Source of the DNA: Mesorhizobium australicum WSM2073
Lineage (GTDB): Bacteria; Pseudomonadota; Alphaproteobacteria; Rhizobiales; Rhizobiaceae
Length of the DNA stretch: 64,000 nucleotides
NCBI RefSeq assembly: GCF_000230995.2
Contig: NC_019973.1
Coordinates: forward strand, 4,726,001 to 4,790,000
Direction: 5' to 3'
Part shown: positions 45,326 to 53,901 of the stretch, piece after piece
Position numbering within the stretch: the first letter of the stretch is position 1
How the letters are laid out: every line of letters starts with the position of its first letter
Program-made: the position numbers and the translations under genes
Notes under the pieces: generated by a model
Seen by the model: only the letters and a program-made list of their open reading frames with translations
What the model was told of the DNA's origin: nothing
Database searches by the model: none

Positions 45326-46606
45326 TCAGCGACGCGGTTGCGAGCGGTGGCCGCCGCCGCGATCGGCTGGCAATGCCGGCGCGGGTTCTGTCGCATGGCC
45401 TTTGTAGAGCGGCGATTCGAGATAACGGGCGATGGCAAATCGCACCAGCACCGCAACCGCCGCCGAAGCCGGCACGGCAATCAAAAGGCCGACGAAGCCG
45501 AACAGAGCGCCGAAGGCGAACAGCGCGAACATCAGCCATACAGGATGCAGGCCGACGCTTTTGCCGACCAGCCTGGGCTGCAGGATGTTGCCTTCGATGA
45601 ACTGGCCGATGAAGAAGACCACCGCAACCGCGACGATCATCGTCCAGTCCGGCCAGAACTGAACGAAGGCGACGCCGACGGCCAGCACCAGCCCGGTCAA
45701 TGAGCCGACATAGGGGATGAAGGAGATCAGCCCGGCGAACAGGCCGATGAGGATGGCGAAGTTCAGCCCGGTCAGCGTAAGGCCGGTGGCGTACATGGCG
45801 CCCAGCACCAGGCAGAGCGTACCCTGGCCGCGCACGAAGCCAGCGGTGGCGGTGTTGACGTCGCGCGCGATGGCGCGGACCGTGGCGACGTTGTCGCGCG
45901 GCACCCAGCTGTCGATGACCGCTACCATGCGGTCCCAGTCGAGCAGCATGTAGAAGGCCACTACCGGCGTCACCACGAACAGGCTGACCACCGAGACCAG
46001 CGCCACGCCCGAACTCCAGATCGAAGTGAAAACCGTCGTGAGCAGGCCGAAACCGGAGGTCAGCAGCGAGTTCAGCCCATCGCGCAAGCCATTGGCGTTG
46101 ACGCCGAATTTCTGTTCCAGCCACTTCGGATCAAAGGAGGTGATCAGGCTCTGCAGCCGGGTCAGGTACTCCGGCAGCTTGCCGGCGAAATCGGCCATCT
46201 GTGTCGCCAGCACCGGAATGAGGATGACGAAGGCCAGCACCAGCACGATCAGGAAGGTGATGAGGATGACCACCGTCGCCATGAAGCGGCTGAGGCCGAG
46301 CCGCTGCAGACGGTCGGCGACCGGATCGAGGAAATAGGCAAGCACCATGCCGGCGACGAAGGGCAGCAGGATGTCGCTGAACACATAAAGGAAGAGCGCC
46401 AGGATCGCGGCCCCCGCCAGCCAGAAGAATATCTGGCGGCGGAACGTGGACGAGGCCTCGGCCTCTGCCGCCGTCTCGCCTTCCGGCACGACGACAACCA
46501 TCTGGCCGTCGTCGGTCTTGCCCAGCGCCGCCGCCTTGCGGGCGGCCGGCTTGCGGGCAGGCTTGCCGTCGATGGGCTTGTCAGCCTGATTTACCGCCTT
46601 CGCCAT
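45326..46606 (-). CDS. AI-2E family transporter (PerM-like)
   Basis: 426 residues. After a charged N-terminal tail rich in Lys/Ala there are about seven to eight membrane helices, including FFWLAGAAILALFLYVFSDI and the family motif PVVAFYMLLDWDRMVAVID, then ILIGLFAGLISFIPYVGSLT. Members are permease-like proteins (PerM, YdiK), some linked to AI-2 export or Na+/H+ exchange; the role here is unknown. Starts inside the CDP-alcohol transferase gene by 26 bp and ends two bases before hdaA, a tight operon. Confidence 0.9.
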   Translation of the reverse strand: MAKAVNQADKPIDGKPARKPAARKAAALGKTDDGQMVVVVPEGETAAEAEASSTFRRQIFFWLAGAAILALFLYVFSDILLPFVAGMVLAYFLDPVADRLQRLGLSRFMATVVILITFLIVLVLAFVILIPVLATQMADFAGKLPEYLTRLQSLITSFDPKWLEQKFGVNANGLRDGLNSLLTSGFGLLTTVFTSIWSSGVALVSVVSLFVVTPVVAFYMLLDWDRMVAVIDSWVPRDNVATVRAIARDVNTATAGFVRGQGTLCLVLGAMYATGLTLTGLNFAILIGLFAGLISFIPYVGSLTGLVLAVGVAFVQFWPDWTMIVAVAVVFFIGQFIEGNILQPRLVGKSVGLHPVWLMFALFAFGALFGFVGLLIAVPASAAVAVLVRFAIARYLESPLYKGHATEPAPALPADRGGGHRSQPRR

Positions 46607-47135
46607 AGCCGCTCATATGCCTCAGCCAAGCCACGAGATAGGCCGCGGCCGAAGCCACGGTCAAGACCCCGGACAGCAATATGAGGCCTGGCCGCAGAGG
46701 GTCGAGGTGCACGGCAAAGGCGAGTTCGCCCAGCACAACCGCCGCCAGCACGATCTGGACGGCGGTATTCGCCTTGGAGACCAGGAACGGTTTGATCTCG
46801 ACCGGATGGGCCATCGCCGTGGACAACAGGACCGCGCAGACGATCAAGGCGTCACGCGACACCATGGTGACGACCAGCCACAGCGGCAACTGCCCGATGA
46901 TGCCCATGACGACGAACACCGAAACCAGCAGCAGCTTGTCGGCGATCGGATCGAGATAGGCGCCGAACCTGGACTGCTGGTTGAAGCGGCGGGCGATGAA
47001 GCCGTCGACGCCGTCGGAAATGCCGGCAACGACGAAGCCGGCAAAGGCCCAGTCCCAACGCGCCTGCAGCATGGCCAACACCACGGCAGGCACCAGGACA
47101 ACGCGCAGCATGGTGATCAGGTTGGGGATGGTCAA
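46581..47135 (-). CDS. CDP-alcohol phosphatidyltransferase
   Basis: 184 residues with the complete family motif D-G-x2-A-R-x8-G-x3-D-x3-D (DGVDGFIARRFNQQSRFGAYLDPIADK, split by positions 41-68), the Mg and CDP site. Five to six membrane helices; the N-terminus TIPNLITMLRVVLVPAV is that of PgsA-like enzymes. It joins a CDP-diacylglycerol group to an alcohol, probably glycerol-3-phosphate or a related head group; precise product unknown. First gene of the hdaA operon, divergent from purM. Confidence 0.9.
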   Translation of the reverse strand: MTIPNLITMLRVVLVPAVVLAMLQARWDWAFAGFVVAGISDGVDGFIARRFNQQSRFGAYLDPIADKLLLVSVFVVMGIIGQLPLWLVVTMVSRDALIVCAVLLSTAMAHPVEIKPFLVSKANTAVQIVLAAVVLGELAFAVHLDPLRPGLILLSGVLTVASAAAYLVAWLRHMSGYGEGGKSG

Positions 47136-47345
47136 CGCATTGTCCCGCCGTATTATGCGTTGAGATAGATGAGGGAGATGGAGGGCCGAGGCAAGGGAGA
47201 GCCGGCTGGGCCAGCCGCAAGCACTGAGTGCGATGCCCCCCGGCTATCCACGCTTTTGTCGGCCAAACGAAGCCCGGTTCGGCCGTTATCCTTGCGGACC
47301 GAAACCGTTCATGCGAAGAGCCCGCAAACGAGCAGGAACATTGCG

Positions 47346-48455
47346 ATGAGCAAGCGCGAAACCGGCCAGCATAAAACGGGCCAGAACAAAACGGCCAAGC
47401 GCGGAAACGGGCTCACCTATGCGCAGGCGGGCGTCGATATCGATGCCGGCAACCTCATGGTCGAGAAGATCAAGCCGCTGGTGCGCGCGACGCGCAGGCC
47501 GGGCGCCGATGGCGAGATCGGCGGCTTCGGCGGCCTGTTCGATCTGAAAGCGGCCGGTTTCACCGATCCGGTGCTGGTAGCAGCCAATGACGGCGTCGGC
47601 ACCAAGCTCAAGATCGCCATCGAGGCGGGAAAACACGACACGATCGGCATCGACCTTGTCGCCATGTGCGTCAACGACATCGTCGTGCAGGGCGCCGAAC
47701 CGCTGTTCTTCCTCGACTATTTCGCCACCGGCAAACTCGATCCCGATCAGGGTGCCGCGATTGTCGGCGGCATCGCACAGGGCTGCCGTCAGGCCGGCTG
47801 CGCGCTGATCGGCGGCGAGACGGCGGAAATGCCGGGCATGTATCACGGCAAGGACTATGACCTTGCTGGCTTTGCCGTGGGCGCGGCCGAACGCGGCCAG
47901 CTCCTGCCCACCGACGACATCGTCGAGGGCGACGTGCTGCTCGGGCTGGCCTCTTCTGGCCTGCATTCGAATGGTTTCTCGCTGGTGCGCCGCATCGTCG
48001 CCGCCAGCGGTCTGGCGTGGAACGATCCAGCACCGTTCAACGACGAGGCGAAGCTTGCCGAGGCACTGCTCGAACCCACCCGCATCTACGTCAAGTCGAT
48101 CCTCAAGGCGATCCGCAACACGCATGGCATCAAGGCGCTGGCGCACATCACCGGCGGCGGTTTTCCGGAAAACATTCCGCGCGTGCTGCCCAAGGACTTT
48201 TCCGCCGAACTTGACCTCAATGCCATCGACGTGCCGCCGGTGTTTTCCTGGCTGGCCAAGACAGGCGGCGTGGCGCCGGAGGAGATGATGCGAACTTTCA
48301 ATTGCGGCATCGGCATGATTTTGGCTGTCGCTTCCGGTCAGGCGGCGCAGGTCGCGGCCGTGCTGCAGGAAGCCGGCGAGACGGTGACGCCGATCGGCCG
48401 CATCGTGCCGCGTCGCGACGCCGGCGTCATCTATCGGGGTTCGATCGGCCTATGA
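47346..48455 (+). CDS. purM: phosphoribosylformylglycinamidine cyclo-ligase
   Basis: 369 residues from ATG 47346 (AGGAA upstream). After a Lys-rich N-terminal tail comes [23 protein letters not shown], the ATP site [35 protein letters not shown] and [12 protein letters not shown], all PurM signatures. Converts FGAM to AIR in purine synthesis. purN overlaps its end (ATGA). The region to the divergent gene (47136-47345) holds both promoters; no PurR box was recognised. Confidence 0.97.
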   Translation: MSKRETGQHKTGQNKTAKRGNGLTYAQAGVDIDAGNLMVEKIKPLVRATRRPGADGEIGGFGGLFDLKAAGFTDPVLVAANDGVGTKLKIAIEAGKHDTIGIDLVAMCVNDIVVQGAEPLFFLDYFATGKLDPDQGAAIVGGIAQGCRQAGCALIGGETAEMPGMYHGKDYDLAGFAVGAAERGQLLPTDDIVEGDVLLGLASSGLHSNGFSLVRRIVAASGLAWNDPAPFNDEAKLAEALLEPTRIYVKSILKAIRNTHGIKALAHITGGGFPENIPRVLPKDFSAELDLNAIDVPPVFSWLAKTGGVAPEEMMRTFNCGIGMILAVASGQAAQVAAVLQEAGETVTPIGRIVPRRDAGVIYRGSIGL

Positions 48456-49165
48456 GCACGCAGAGAAAACGCACCGTTGTCCTGATTTCGGGGCGCGGCT
48501 CCAACATGACCGCGCTGATCGCGGCGGCCAGCGATCCGGCCTTCCCGGCCGAGATTGCCGGCGTCATTTCCGACAAGGCGGACGCCGCCGGCCTCGGCAT
48601 CGCCAGGGCACGCGGCATCGCCACCCAGGTGATTTCCCGCGCCGACCATGGCAGCAAGCAGGCGCATGACGCGGCGATCGACGCGGCACTTGCGGCCTTC
48701 AACGCCGACATCGTGGCGCTGGCCGGCTATATGCGCATCCTGACCCCCGGCTTTGTCCAGAAATGGCAGGGCCGCATGATCAACATCCACCCTGCCCTGC
48801 TGCCGGCCTTCAAGGGGCTCGACACCCATGCGCGCGCGTTGGCCGCCGGCATCCGCATCCATGGCTGCACGGTGCATTTCGTCACGTCCGAGATGGATGA
48901 TGGCCCGATCATCGCGCAAGCGGCCGTGCCGGTGATGGTCGGCGACAATGCCGATACGCTGGCCGCGCGCGTGCTCAAGGCAGAGCACCGGCTCTACCCG
49001 CTGGCGCTTGGACTGGTCGCCGAAGGCAAGGCACGCATGGAGGCCGGGCATACGGTTCTTGCCCACTTCGCCGACGATGCCGACAACGGCACCTCGGTGG
49101 TGATGGCGCCCGATCCGCTGCGCGAGGAAGCCGACCTCGAGCACCTGGCGCGGATCACGCCCTGA
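48452..49165 (+). CDS. purN: phosphoribosylglycinamide formyltransferase
   Basis: 237 residues, ATG overlapping purM stop. GART motifs: [15 protein letters not shown] (GAR binding), [20 protein letters not shown] (catalytic Asn/His) and [19 protein letters not shown] (catalytic Asp). Uses 10-formyl-THF to formylate GAR. About 20-30 residues longer than E. coli PurN at the C-terminus, as in other rhizobia. The next gene follows after 14 bp. Confidence 0.96.
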   Translation: MSTQRKRTVVLISGRGSNMTALIAAASDPAFPAEIAGVISDKADAAGLGIARARGIATQVISRADHGSKQAHDAAIDAALAAFNADIVALAGYMRILTPGFVQKWQGRMINIHPALLPAFKGLDTHARALAAGIRIHGCTVHFVTSEMDDGPIIAQAAVPVMVGDNADTLAARVLKAEHRLYPLALGLVAEGKARMEAGHTVLAHFADDADNGTSVVMAPDPLREEADLEHLARITP

Positions 49166-49179
49166 GCGAGAGCGCAGCG

Positions 49180-49689
49180 ATGAAACAGCTGCTCCTGCTG
49201 CGTCACGCCAAATCGAGTTGGGACGACCCTGACCTCGACGATTTCGACCGACCGCTGGCGGAACGTGGGTTGAAGGCGGCCCGGCTGATCGGCCGCGAGC
49301 TTGGAGCGCGCAACTGGCTGCCGGATCAGGCGCTGGTGTCGCCGGCGCTGCGCACCCGCGATACCTGGCGGCTGGTGGCGGCGGAACTGCCAGTGCATCC
49401 CCGGGTCGCGTTTGCCGAGGCGCTCTACGATGCCGCAGCGGCGGATATTCTGGGTCAGCTACGCAAAGCGGACCCTTCGACCAGCTGCCTGCTGGTTCTC
49501 GGCCACAATCCGGGCCTTGAGGAGCTGGCAAAACAGCTTGCCGGACCGGGATCGGAGGCGAAGGCGCGCAAGAGGCTCGAGGAAAAGTTTCCGACAGCAG
49601 CCCTCGCGCGCTTCGTCCTTGAAGACGATTGGTCCGGGGTGTCGGCCGCCAGGCTGACACATTGCCTGCGGCCGAAGGATCTGAGCTAG
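49180..49689 (+). CDS. histidine phosphatase family protein (SixA-like)
   Basis: 169 residues with the phosphohistidine signature LLLRHAKSSWDDPDLDDFDR near the start (catalytic His about 9) and the second catalytic block LVLGHNPGLEELA (His about 109). Length and the RHA motif fit SixA-type phosphohistidine phosphatases, which remove phosphate from phosphotransfer proteins; other small-molecule substrates are possible. Third gene after purM-purN, 14 bp gap. It ends 51 bp before the DUF680 array. Confidence 0.9.
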   Translation: MKQLLLLRHAKSSWDDPDLDDFDRPLAERGLKAARLIGRELGARNWLPDQALVSPALRTRDTWRLVAAELPVHPRVAFAEALYDAAAADILGQLRKADPSTSCLLVLGHNPGLEELAKQLAGPGSEAKARKRLEEKFPTAALARFVLEDDWSGVSAARLTHCLRPKDLS

Positions 49690-49739
49690 AAGTCTAATGT
49701 CCGCGGGTGCGGCAGATCAGACCCGCCGCAGCCGCGACA

Positions 49740-49979
49740 TCAGTTACCCCAGATGCCCTGGCCAGGCTCGGGCCAGTCGGTGGCTGGCTTCATCTTGGTG
49801 TCGGCGGTCTTGTGTTTGATCATATCCGTGTCGTTGACGGCGCCCGTGGCGGCGTGATCCACGCCGGCGACCGGGGCGACCGGCTGGTTGGCATTGTCGG
49901 AGCCATAGTGGTCGCTGCCGGCGAATGCACCCCCGGCTGCGACAAGGATAGCGGCGGTAGCGAGAGCAAGTCTGTTCAT
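49740..49979 (-). CDS. DUF680 secreted miniprotein A
   Basis: 79 residues: signal peptide MNRLALATAAILVAAGGAFA then GSDHYGSDNANQP, the DUF680 core, a variable His/Asp/Lys middle and the tail EPGQGIWGN. GGAGATTGAA precedes the ATG. Most divergent of four array members; its upstream region (49994-50045) keeps a degenerate version of the shared leader box. DUF680 proteins are known, as I recall, almost only from Mesorhizobium and have no function. Probably periplasmic or secreted. Confidence 0.85.
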   Translation of the reverse strand: MNRLALATAAILVAAGGAFAGSDHYGSDNANQPVAPVAGVDHAATGAVNDTDMIKHKTADTKMKPATDWPEPGQGIWGN

Positions 49980-49993
49980 TTCAATCTCCTGTT

Positions 49994-50045
49994 CATCCGT
50001 TGGGCGGCGTCTTGGGAGGACGGTTCCGCTGAGGAGAAGACCAGA
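49994..50045 (-). promoter_or_regulatory. DUF680 leader box, copy A (degenerate)
   Basis: Read on the plus strand it keeps CCGT, GGCGT, CTTGGGAGGA and GACCAG in the order and rough spacing of boxes B and C, 15-66 bp upstream of the miniprotein A start. Confidence 0.45.
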
Positions 50046-50120
50046 AGCAGCCTGGTTTTATTCCTGGACGTGAGATGTTTCTGCCGACTGGTAAGATCGG
50101 CGGCCTTCGGTCTGAACCTC

Positions 50121-50157
50121 AAAACAAGAGCGGCGGGCCAGGCCCACCGCTCTTTGT
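50121..50157 (-). terminator. terminator downstream of DUF680 miniprotein B
   Basis: On the minus strand AGAGCGGTGGGCC-T-GGCCCGCCGCTCT with one G-T pair, followed by TGTTTT. Nearly identical to 50802-50838. Confidence 0.85.
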
Positions 50158-50184
50158 CGTCAAGCCAGGCGAGGCCGGCGTGGA

Positions 50185-50418
50185 TCAGTTGCCCCAGTTG
50201 CCCTGGCCGGGATCAGGCTGATTGGAATCGGGCGTCAGCTTGAAACCGCGGTGTTCGACCGGCTTGCGGATCGAAGCCGTATAGCTGTGGTCGATTTTAC
50301 CCGCGGGCGCGGTGACCGCCGGCTGATTGACATTGTCAGAGCCATAATTGTCGCTGCCGGCGAAGGCGCCGCCCGTGGCAACGAGAATGGCGGCGGCGGT
50401 AAGTGCGATCCTGTTCAT
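50185..50418 (-). CDS. DUF680 secreted miniprotein B
   Basis: 77 residues: signal peptide MNRIALTAAAILVATGGAFA, then GSDNYGSDNVNQP and a Lys/His/Arg-containing middle, ending QPDPGQGNWGN. CGGAGTAAAGAA precedes ATG 50418. It has its own leader box (50441-50493) upstream and its own terminator downstream, so it is a single-gene unit. Paralogue of the proteins at 49740, 50861 and 51134. Confidence 0.85.
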   Translation of the reverse strand: MNRIALTAAAILVATGGAFAGSDNYGSDNVNQPAVTAPAGKIDHSYTASIRKPVEHRGFKLTPDSNQPDPGQGNWGN

Positions 50419-50440
50419 TTCTTTACTCCGATAGGTCTGG

Positions 50441-50493
50441 TCTGTCCGTCAAGTGGCGTGCCTTTGGGAGGAATTTCGCGTCGCTCGGACCAG
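50441..50493 (-). promoter_or_regulatory. DUF680 leader box, copy B
   Basis: About 52 bp almost identical to 51361-51411, ending 22 bp upstream of the miniprotein B start. On the minus strand it begins TGGTCCGAGCGACGCGAAAT, contains TCCTCCCAAAG and closes with GACGGACAG; the end CCGAC/GTCCG sequences can pair. Either promoter or structured leader RNA. Confidence 0.55.
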
Positions 50494-50699
50494 CTGAAAG
50501 TGGGTTTTTCGTTCGTCGGCTTCCAATCACGAAGATGTTCCTTCACGGCCCGATTTCGGACATCGAGGCTGGGGCACGGATTCGGCAGAAGTGTTTTTTA
50601 TCAACGTTATCAGTCTCTTGTTGCGCAACTCACGGAGTATCACGCTTTGTTTCGCCGAGGGGGCGTTCGCCGGGCGTTCACGGAGCGTCAACATTAATT

Positions 50700-50713
50700 G
50701 AACCGATTGGTTC
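50700..50713. promoter_or_regulatory. GAACC palindrome 282 bp upstream of DUF680 miniprotein B
   Basis: GAACC-GATT-GGTTC, the same length and arms as the site at 51621-51634, at nearly the same distance from its downstream gene (282 and 287 bp). It lies in an otherwise gene-free stretch (50494-50801). Confidence 0.45.
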
Positions 50714-50801
50714 GATCCGTGATCGGCGCGCTGGCCGGCACTTGTTCGACGGCTATCCGGCACGACTGAACCCGACTGGCTCGCCTGATTCCATTTGTCA
50801 C

Positions 50802-50838
50802 AAAACAAGAGCGGCGGGCCAGGCCCACCGCTCTTTGT
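50802..50838 (-). terminator. terminator downstream of DUF680 miniprotein C
   Basis: Near-exact second copy of the stem at 50121-50157, 22 bases after the stop of the gene at 50861. Confidence 0.85.
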
Positions 50839-50860
50839 AGTCACGCGATGCTAGAAGGGA

Positions 50861-51088
50861 TTAGCGGCCCCAGATGCCCTGGCCCGACTGAGCCGGAACG
50901 TTGGCATTGGCATCGGCCTGCGCCTTGTCCGCCTTCAGGATCGAACCGGTGTGGAAGGTGTCGACGTTGGAGGTCGACTGGCTGGCAACCGGCTGGTTGG
51001 CGTTGTCGGAACCGTAGTTGTCGCTGCCGGCAAAAGCGGTGCCAGTGGCAACGAGGATGGCAGCGGCGGTGAGTGCGATCTTGGTCAT
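50861..51088 (-). CDS. DUF680 secreted miniprotein C
   Basis: 75 residues from ATG 51088 (AGGAGTACTTGAA upstream; frame open 7 codons further). Signal peptide MTKIALTAAAILVATGTAFA, mature GSDNYGSDNANQPVASQSTS, a Gln/Ala/Asn/Asp-rich middle and end QSGQGIWGR. Only 45 bp after miniprotein D and lacking its own leader box, so it is the second gene of a D-C operon. The terminator at 50802 follows. Confidence 0.87.
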   Translation of the reverse strand: MTKIALTAAAILVATGTAFAGSDNYGSDNANQPVASQSTSNVDTFHTGSILKADKAQADANANVPAQSGQGIWGR

Positions 51089-51133
51089 TTCAAGTACTCC
51101 TGAATTCAAAGTTGGATGGATTGGCAGTCGCGA

Positions 51134-51334
51134 TTAGCGGCCGAAGAGGTTGCGGTCAGCGCCCTGCGGAGCCTGGACCGACGCGGCCGTCGACTTCGAG
51201 GTCGAAGCAGTGACCGAATGGTCGACAGTGGCGGCAGGCTGGTTGGCGTTGGCCGAGCCATAATTGTCGCTGCCGGCAAAAGCAGTGCCCGTGGCAACGA
51301 GGATGGCGGCGGCGGTAAGAGCGATCTTGGTCAT
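51134..51334 (-). CDS. DUF680 secreted miniprotein D
   Basis: 66 residues from ATG 51334 (TTCTGGAGTAAATAAA upstream). Signal peptide identical to that of C (MTKIALTAAAILVATGTAFA), mature part GSDNYGSANANQPAATVDHS and a Ser/Thr/Ala-rich middle, ending GADRNLFGR. Shortest member. Leader box C lies directly upstream, and the first gene beyond it is the divergent response regulator at 51814. Confidence 0.87.
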   Translation of the reverse strand: MTKIALTAAAILVATGTAFAGSDNYGSANANQPAATVDHSVTASTSKSTAASVQAPQGADRNLFGR

Positions 51335-51360
51335 TTTATTTACTCCAGAATTTCTTTGTT

Positions 51361-51411
51361 CTGTCCGTCTAGTGGCGTGCCCCTTGGGAGGATTTCGCGT
51401 CGCTCGGACCA
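51361..51411 (-). promoter_or_regulatory. DUF680 leader box, copy C
   Basis: Nearly identical to box B (50441-50493), ending 27 bp upstream of the miniprotein D start. The near identity of boxes B and C contrasts with the diverged sequence further upstream, so selection rather than mere recent duplication may preserve it. Confidence 0.55.
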
Positions 51412-51620
51412 CCTCCAAATGGGGAAGGCCTTTTGGAATTACCAGTCGCGTCGGTTTTGCAGTATTTCATCATATTATGGACAATGCATATTGCATTGCA
51501 GCATTTTCAGCCTGAATTCTCAAACATTTTCAGTAGATTAGCGTTTCTCCCGCAGACGCAAACACCAACCGACTCACGCCTATTGTTCACTGTTTACGAT
51601 ACAATCCGTCAACCAGAACC

Positions 51621-51634
51621 GAACCGTTCGGTTC
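51621..51634. promoter_or_regulatory. GAACCG palindrome between DUF680 array and response regulator
   Basis: GAACCG-TT-CGGTTC, extended on the left by another GAACCGAA from 51616. Lies 287 bp before miniprotein D and 180 bp before the response regulator, in a gene-free and locally AT-rich stretch (51412-51813). A candidate operator for either side. Confidence 0.5.
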
Positions 51635-51813
51635 GATTTATGTTTCAAACGAGGCATCTAGCCCGCGAAAAACCATCGCCGGCCGCAGCCAAACCGCATT
51701 TGCCTTGCGTTGCGATCGATACTATCGATCATCCGGGTCCGATTGCCGAATGGATCGTCGATCGAGCCTTGGTGGCCGTTGAGACCGAAGTGGATGCTGG
51801 AACGGCAATAGAC

Positions 51814-52491
51814 ATGCGATTGCTGCTTGTGGAGGACAATCGCGAACTGGCGGACTGGCTAGGCAAGACCTTGCGCCAGGCGAATTATGTCGTCGACATC
51901 GTCCATGACGGCGAGGATGTCGAGCACGCGCTTGCCGCCGGCGACCACGCGCTTGTCATTCTCGACCTTGCGTTGCCCCGCATGGGCGGACTGGAAGTGC
52001 TGCGCATGCTGCGAGCCCGCGGCAACCGGGTGCCGGTGATCGTACTGACTGCCAATGCCAGCCTCGATGGCCGGGTCAAAGGCCTCAACGAAGGCGCCGA
52101 CGACTATCTGGCGAAGCCCTTCCAGGTAGAGGAACTCGAAGCGCGCATCCGCGTGCAACTGCGCCGCGCCAATGACCGGACGGCACCGGTCGTTGCCTGC
52201 GGCGACCTCATCTTCGACACCAACACCAGGCTGTTTTCGCTCGGCGGTGAAACACTGGCCCTGACACCGCGCGAACATGCAGTGCTTGAACAATTGATGA
52301 TCAAGGCGGGACGTACGGTAAGCAAGGCCGCCCTGTCGGCGGCGGTCTACGATTTCGAGACCGACGCCGATCCAAGCGCCATCGAGATCTATGTGCACCG
52401 TGTGCGCAAGAAGCTCGAGGGGTCGCGGGTCCAGATCACCACTTTGCGTGGCCTCGGCTATCTCTTGCGCCATGAGGACCTGGCGCCATGA
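51814..52491 (+). CDS. OmpR-family response regulator (TctD/QseB-like)
   Basis: 225 residues from ATG 51814 (the frame opens 127 codons earlier, but that part is non-coding in character). Receiver domain 1-120: LLLVEDNRELA with the acidic pair, phosphoacceptor Asp in LVILDLALPRMGG (about 51), Thr in VLTANA and Lys in DYLAKPFQVEEL. Winged-helix output domain 130-220 with the SGLTPREHAVLEQL-like LALTPREHAVLEQLM and DPSAIEIYVHRVRKKLEG. Partner of the histidine kinase 12 bp downstream. Divergent from the DUF680 array. Confidence 0.94.
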   Translation: MRLLLVEDNRELADWLGKTLRQANYVVDIVHDGEDVEHALAAGDHALVILDLALPRMGGLEVLRMLRARGNRVPVIVLTANASLDGRVKGLNEGADDYLAKPFQVEELEARIRVQLRRANDRTAPVVACGDLIFDTNTRLFSLGGETLALTPREHAVLEQLMIKAGRTVSKAALSAAVYDFETDADPSAIEIYVHRVRKKLEGSRVQITTLRGLGYLLRHEDLAP

Positions 52492-52503
52492 TGATTTGGC
52501 GCT

Positions 52504-53856
52504 ATGAAGACTAACAGCCTGCGCCTGCAATTGCTGGCCTGGGTCGTGCTCCCCCTGGCCGGGCTTGCGACCATCAATCTGTGGACCAGCCAGCGCAACG
52601 CTCTGGCGACCGCCGATCTGGTCACCGACCGCATGCTGGTCGGCTCGGCCCGCGCCATCGCCGAGCAGGTCGCCATGGCCGATGGCGTACTCGATGCCAC
52701 CATCCCGCCGGCGGCGATCGAGATGTTCGATACCGGCGATCGCGACAGCGTCTACTATCGCGTCGAGACCGCCGGAGGACGGTTGCTGACCGGTTACCCC
52801 GATTTGCCGCAAGCGCCGCGGCATGCGAGCGTCGAGGCGAGCTATCGCGACCATATGTTGCGGCTCTTGACGCTCAGCCACGCGGTGATCGGCGCCGGCG
52901 GCGATTCCCCCATAACGGTCACCGTGGGCATAACGCTCTCCGGGCATGATGCGATGGTGAAGCGGCTGTGGTTCAGCGCCTTCGTCCAGCAACTGGCGCT
53001 GGTGGCGATCGCCGGCGTGTTCGTGCTGCTTGGCCTGCGCCGCGGCCTGGCGCCATTGATGAGCCTGCGCGACGCGGTGCGTTCGCCAAGCCGAAGCGAC
53101 CTCGATCCGGTTGACGCGCCGGGCGCGCAGAGCGAAATCCGGCCTCTGATAGAGGCGCTCAACGCCTACATGGAACGGGTGCGCGCGCAGATGGGAGCGC
53201 AGCGCCGTTTCATCGCCAATGCCGCACATCAATTGCGCACGCCGCTGGCGCTGCTATCGACGCAGGCAAGCTATGCGCTACGCGAAACCGCCATCGATGC
53301 GCGCCAGGAAGCGCTGGTGGCGCTGCAGGCCAGCTCCGGCAAGCTGGCGCGGCTGGCCGAACAATTGCTCACCCTGTCGCGTGCCGAGCCTGGCAGCCGG
53401 CGGCCACGCGCCGATCGCATCGACCTGACAGAAGCCGCCCGCCATGTACTGGAAACGCAGGCGCCCGCGGCGATCGCCCGCAAGATCGATCTCGGGCTGG
53501 AGGAAACAGGGCCGGTTGCAGTCATTGGCGACGGCACCATGCTGCGCGAGATGATCGTCAATCTTGTCGACAACGCGCTGCGTTACTCGACGGCAGGCGC
53601 CAGCGTGACGGTGAAGCTGGCCGCCATCGATAGCGAAGCCGTGTTGACGGTAGCCGATGACGGACCCGGCATCCCGGCCGAAGAGCGGGATCACGTGTTC
53701 GAGCGCTTTTATCGCATCGCCGGTTCGACCGAGGAAGGCAGCGGCCTGGGCCTCGCCATCGTGCGCGAGGTTGTCGAGAATGCCGGCGGCCGCGTCACCC
53801 TCGGGGATGGCGCGGCCGGCGGTCTGGTGGTCGAGGTCAGGTTGCCCCTGGCCTGA
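52504..53856 (+). CDS. sensor histidine kinase (TctE-like)
   Basis: 450 residues. First membrane helix LLAWVVLPLAGLATINLW (about 10-27), a periplasmic sensor region to about 155, second helix LALVAIAGVFVLLGL, HAMP-like linker, HisKA with phospho-His in NAAHQLRTPLALL (about 241), and HATPase: NLVDNALRYS, ADDGPGIP, GSGLGLAIVREVV. The N-terminal domain resembles the TctE sensor for tricarboxylates, but the ligand is unknown. Co-transcribed with the response regulator. Confidence 0.94.
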   Translation: MKTNSLRLQLLAWVVLPLAGLATINLWTSQRNALATADLVTDRMLVGSARAIAEQVAMADGVLDATIPPAAIEMFDTGDRDSVYYRVETAGGRLLTGYPDLPQAPRHASVEASYRDHMLRLLTLSHAVIGAGGDSPITVTVGITLSGHDAMVKRLWFSAFVQQLALVAIAGVFVLLGLRRGLAPLMSLRDAVRSPSRSDLDPVDAPGAQSEIRPLIEALNAYMERVRAQMGAQRRFIANAAHQLRTPLALLSTQASYALRETAIDARQEALVALQASSGKLARLAEQLLTLSRAEPGSRRPRADRIDLTEAARHVLETQAPAAIARKIDLGLEETGPVAVIGDGTMLREMIVNLVDNALRYSTAGASVTVKLAAIDSEAVLTVADDGPGIPAEERDHVFERFYRIAGSTEEGSGLGLAIVREVVENAGGRVTLGDGAAGGLVVEVRLPLA

Positions 53857-53901
53857 ACCGACCCGCACCAAGCGCGGGCTCGTACTGTCCTCGGAACAAA
53901 A

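Noticed and set aside
51433..51813. N-terminal extension of the response regulator (127 codons)
   Set aside because: Low GC, no domain, and the receiver domain begins at its normal first Met at 51814.
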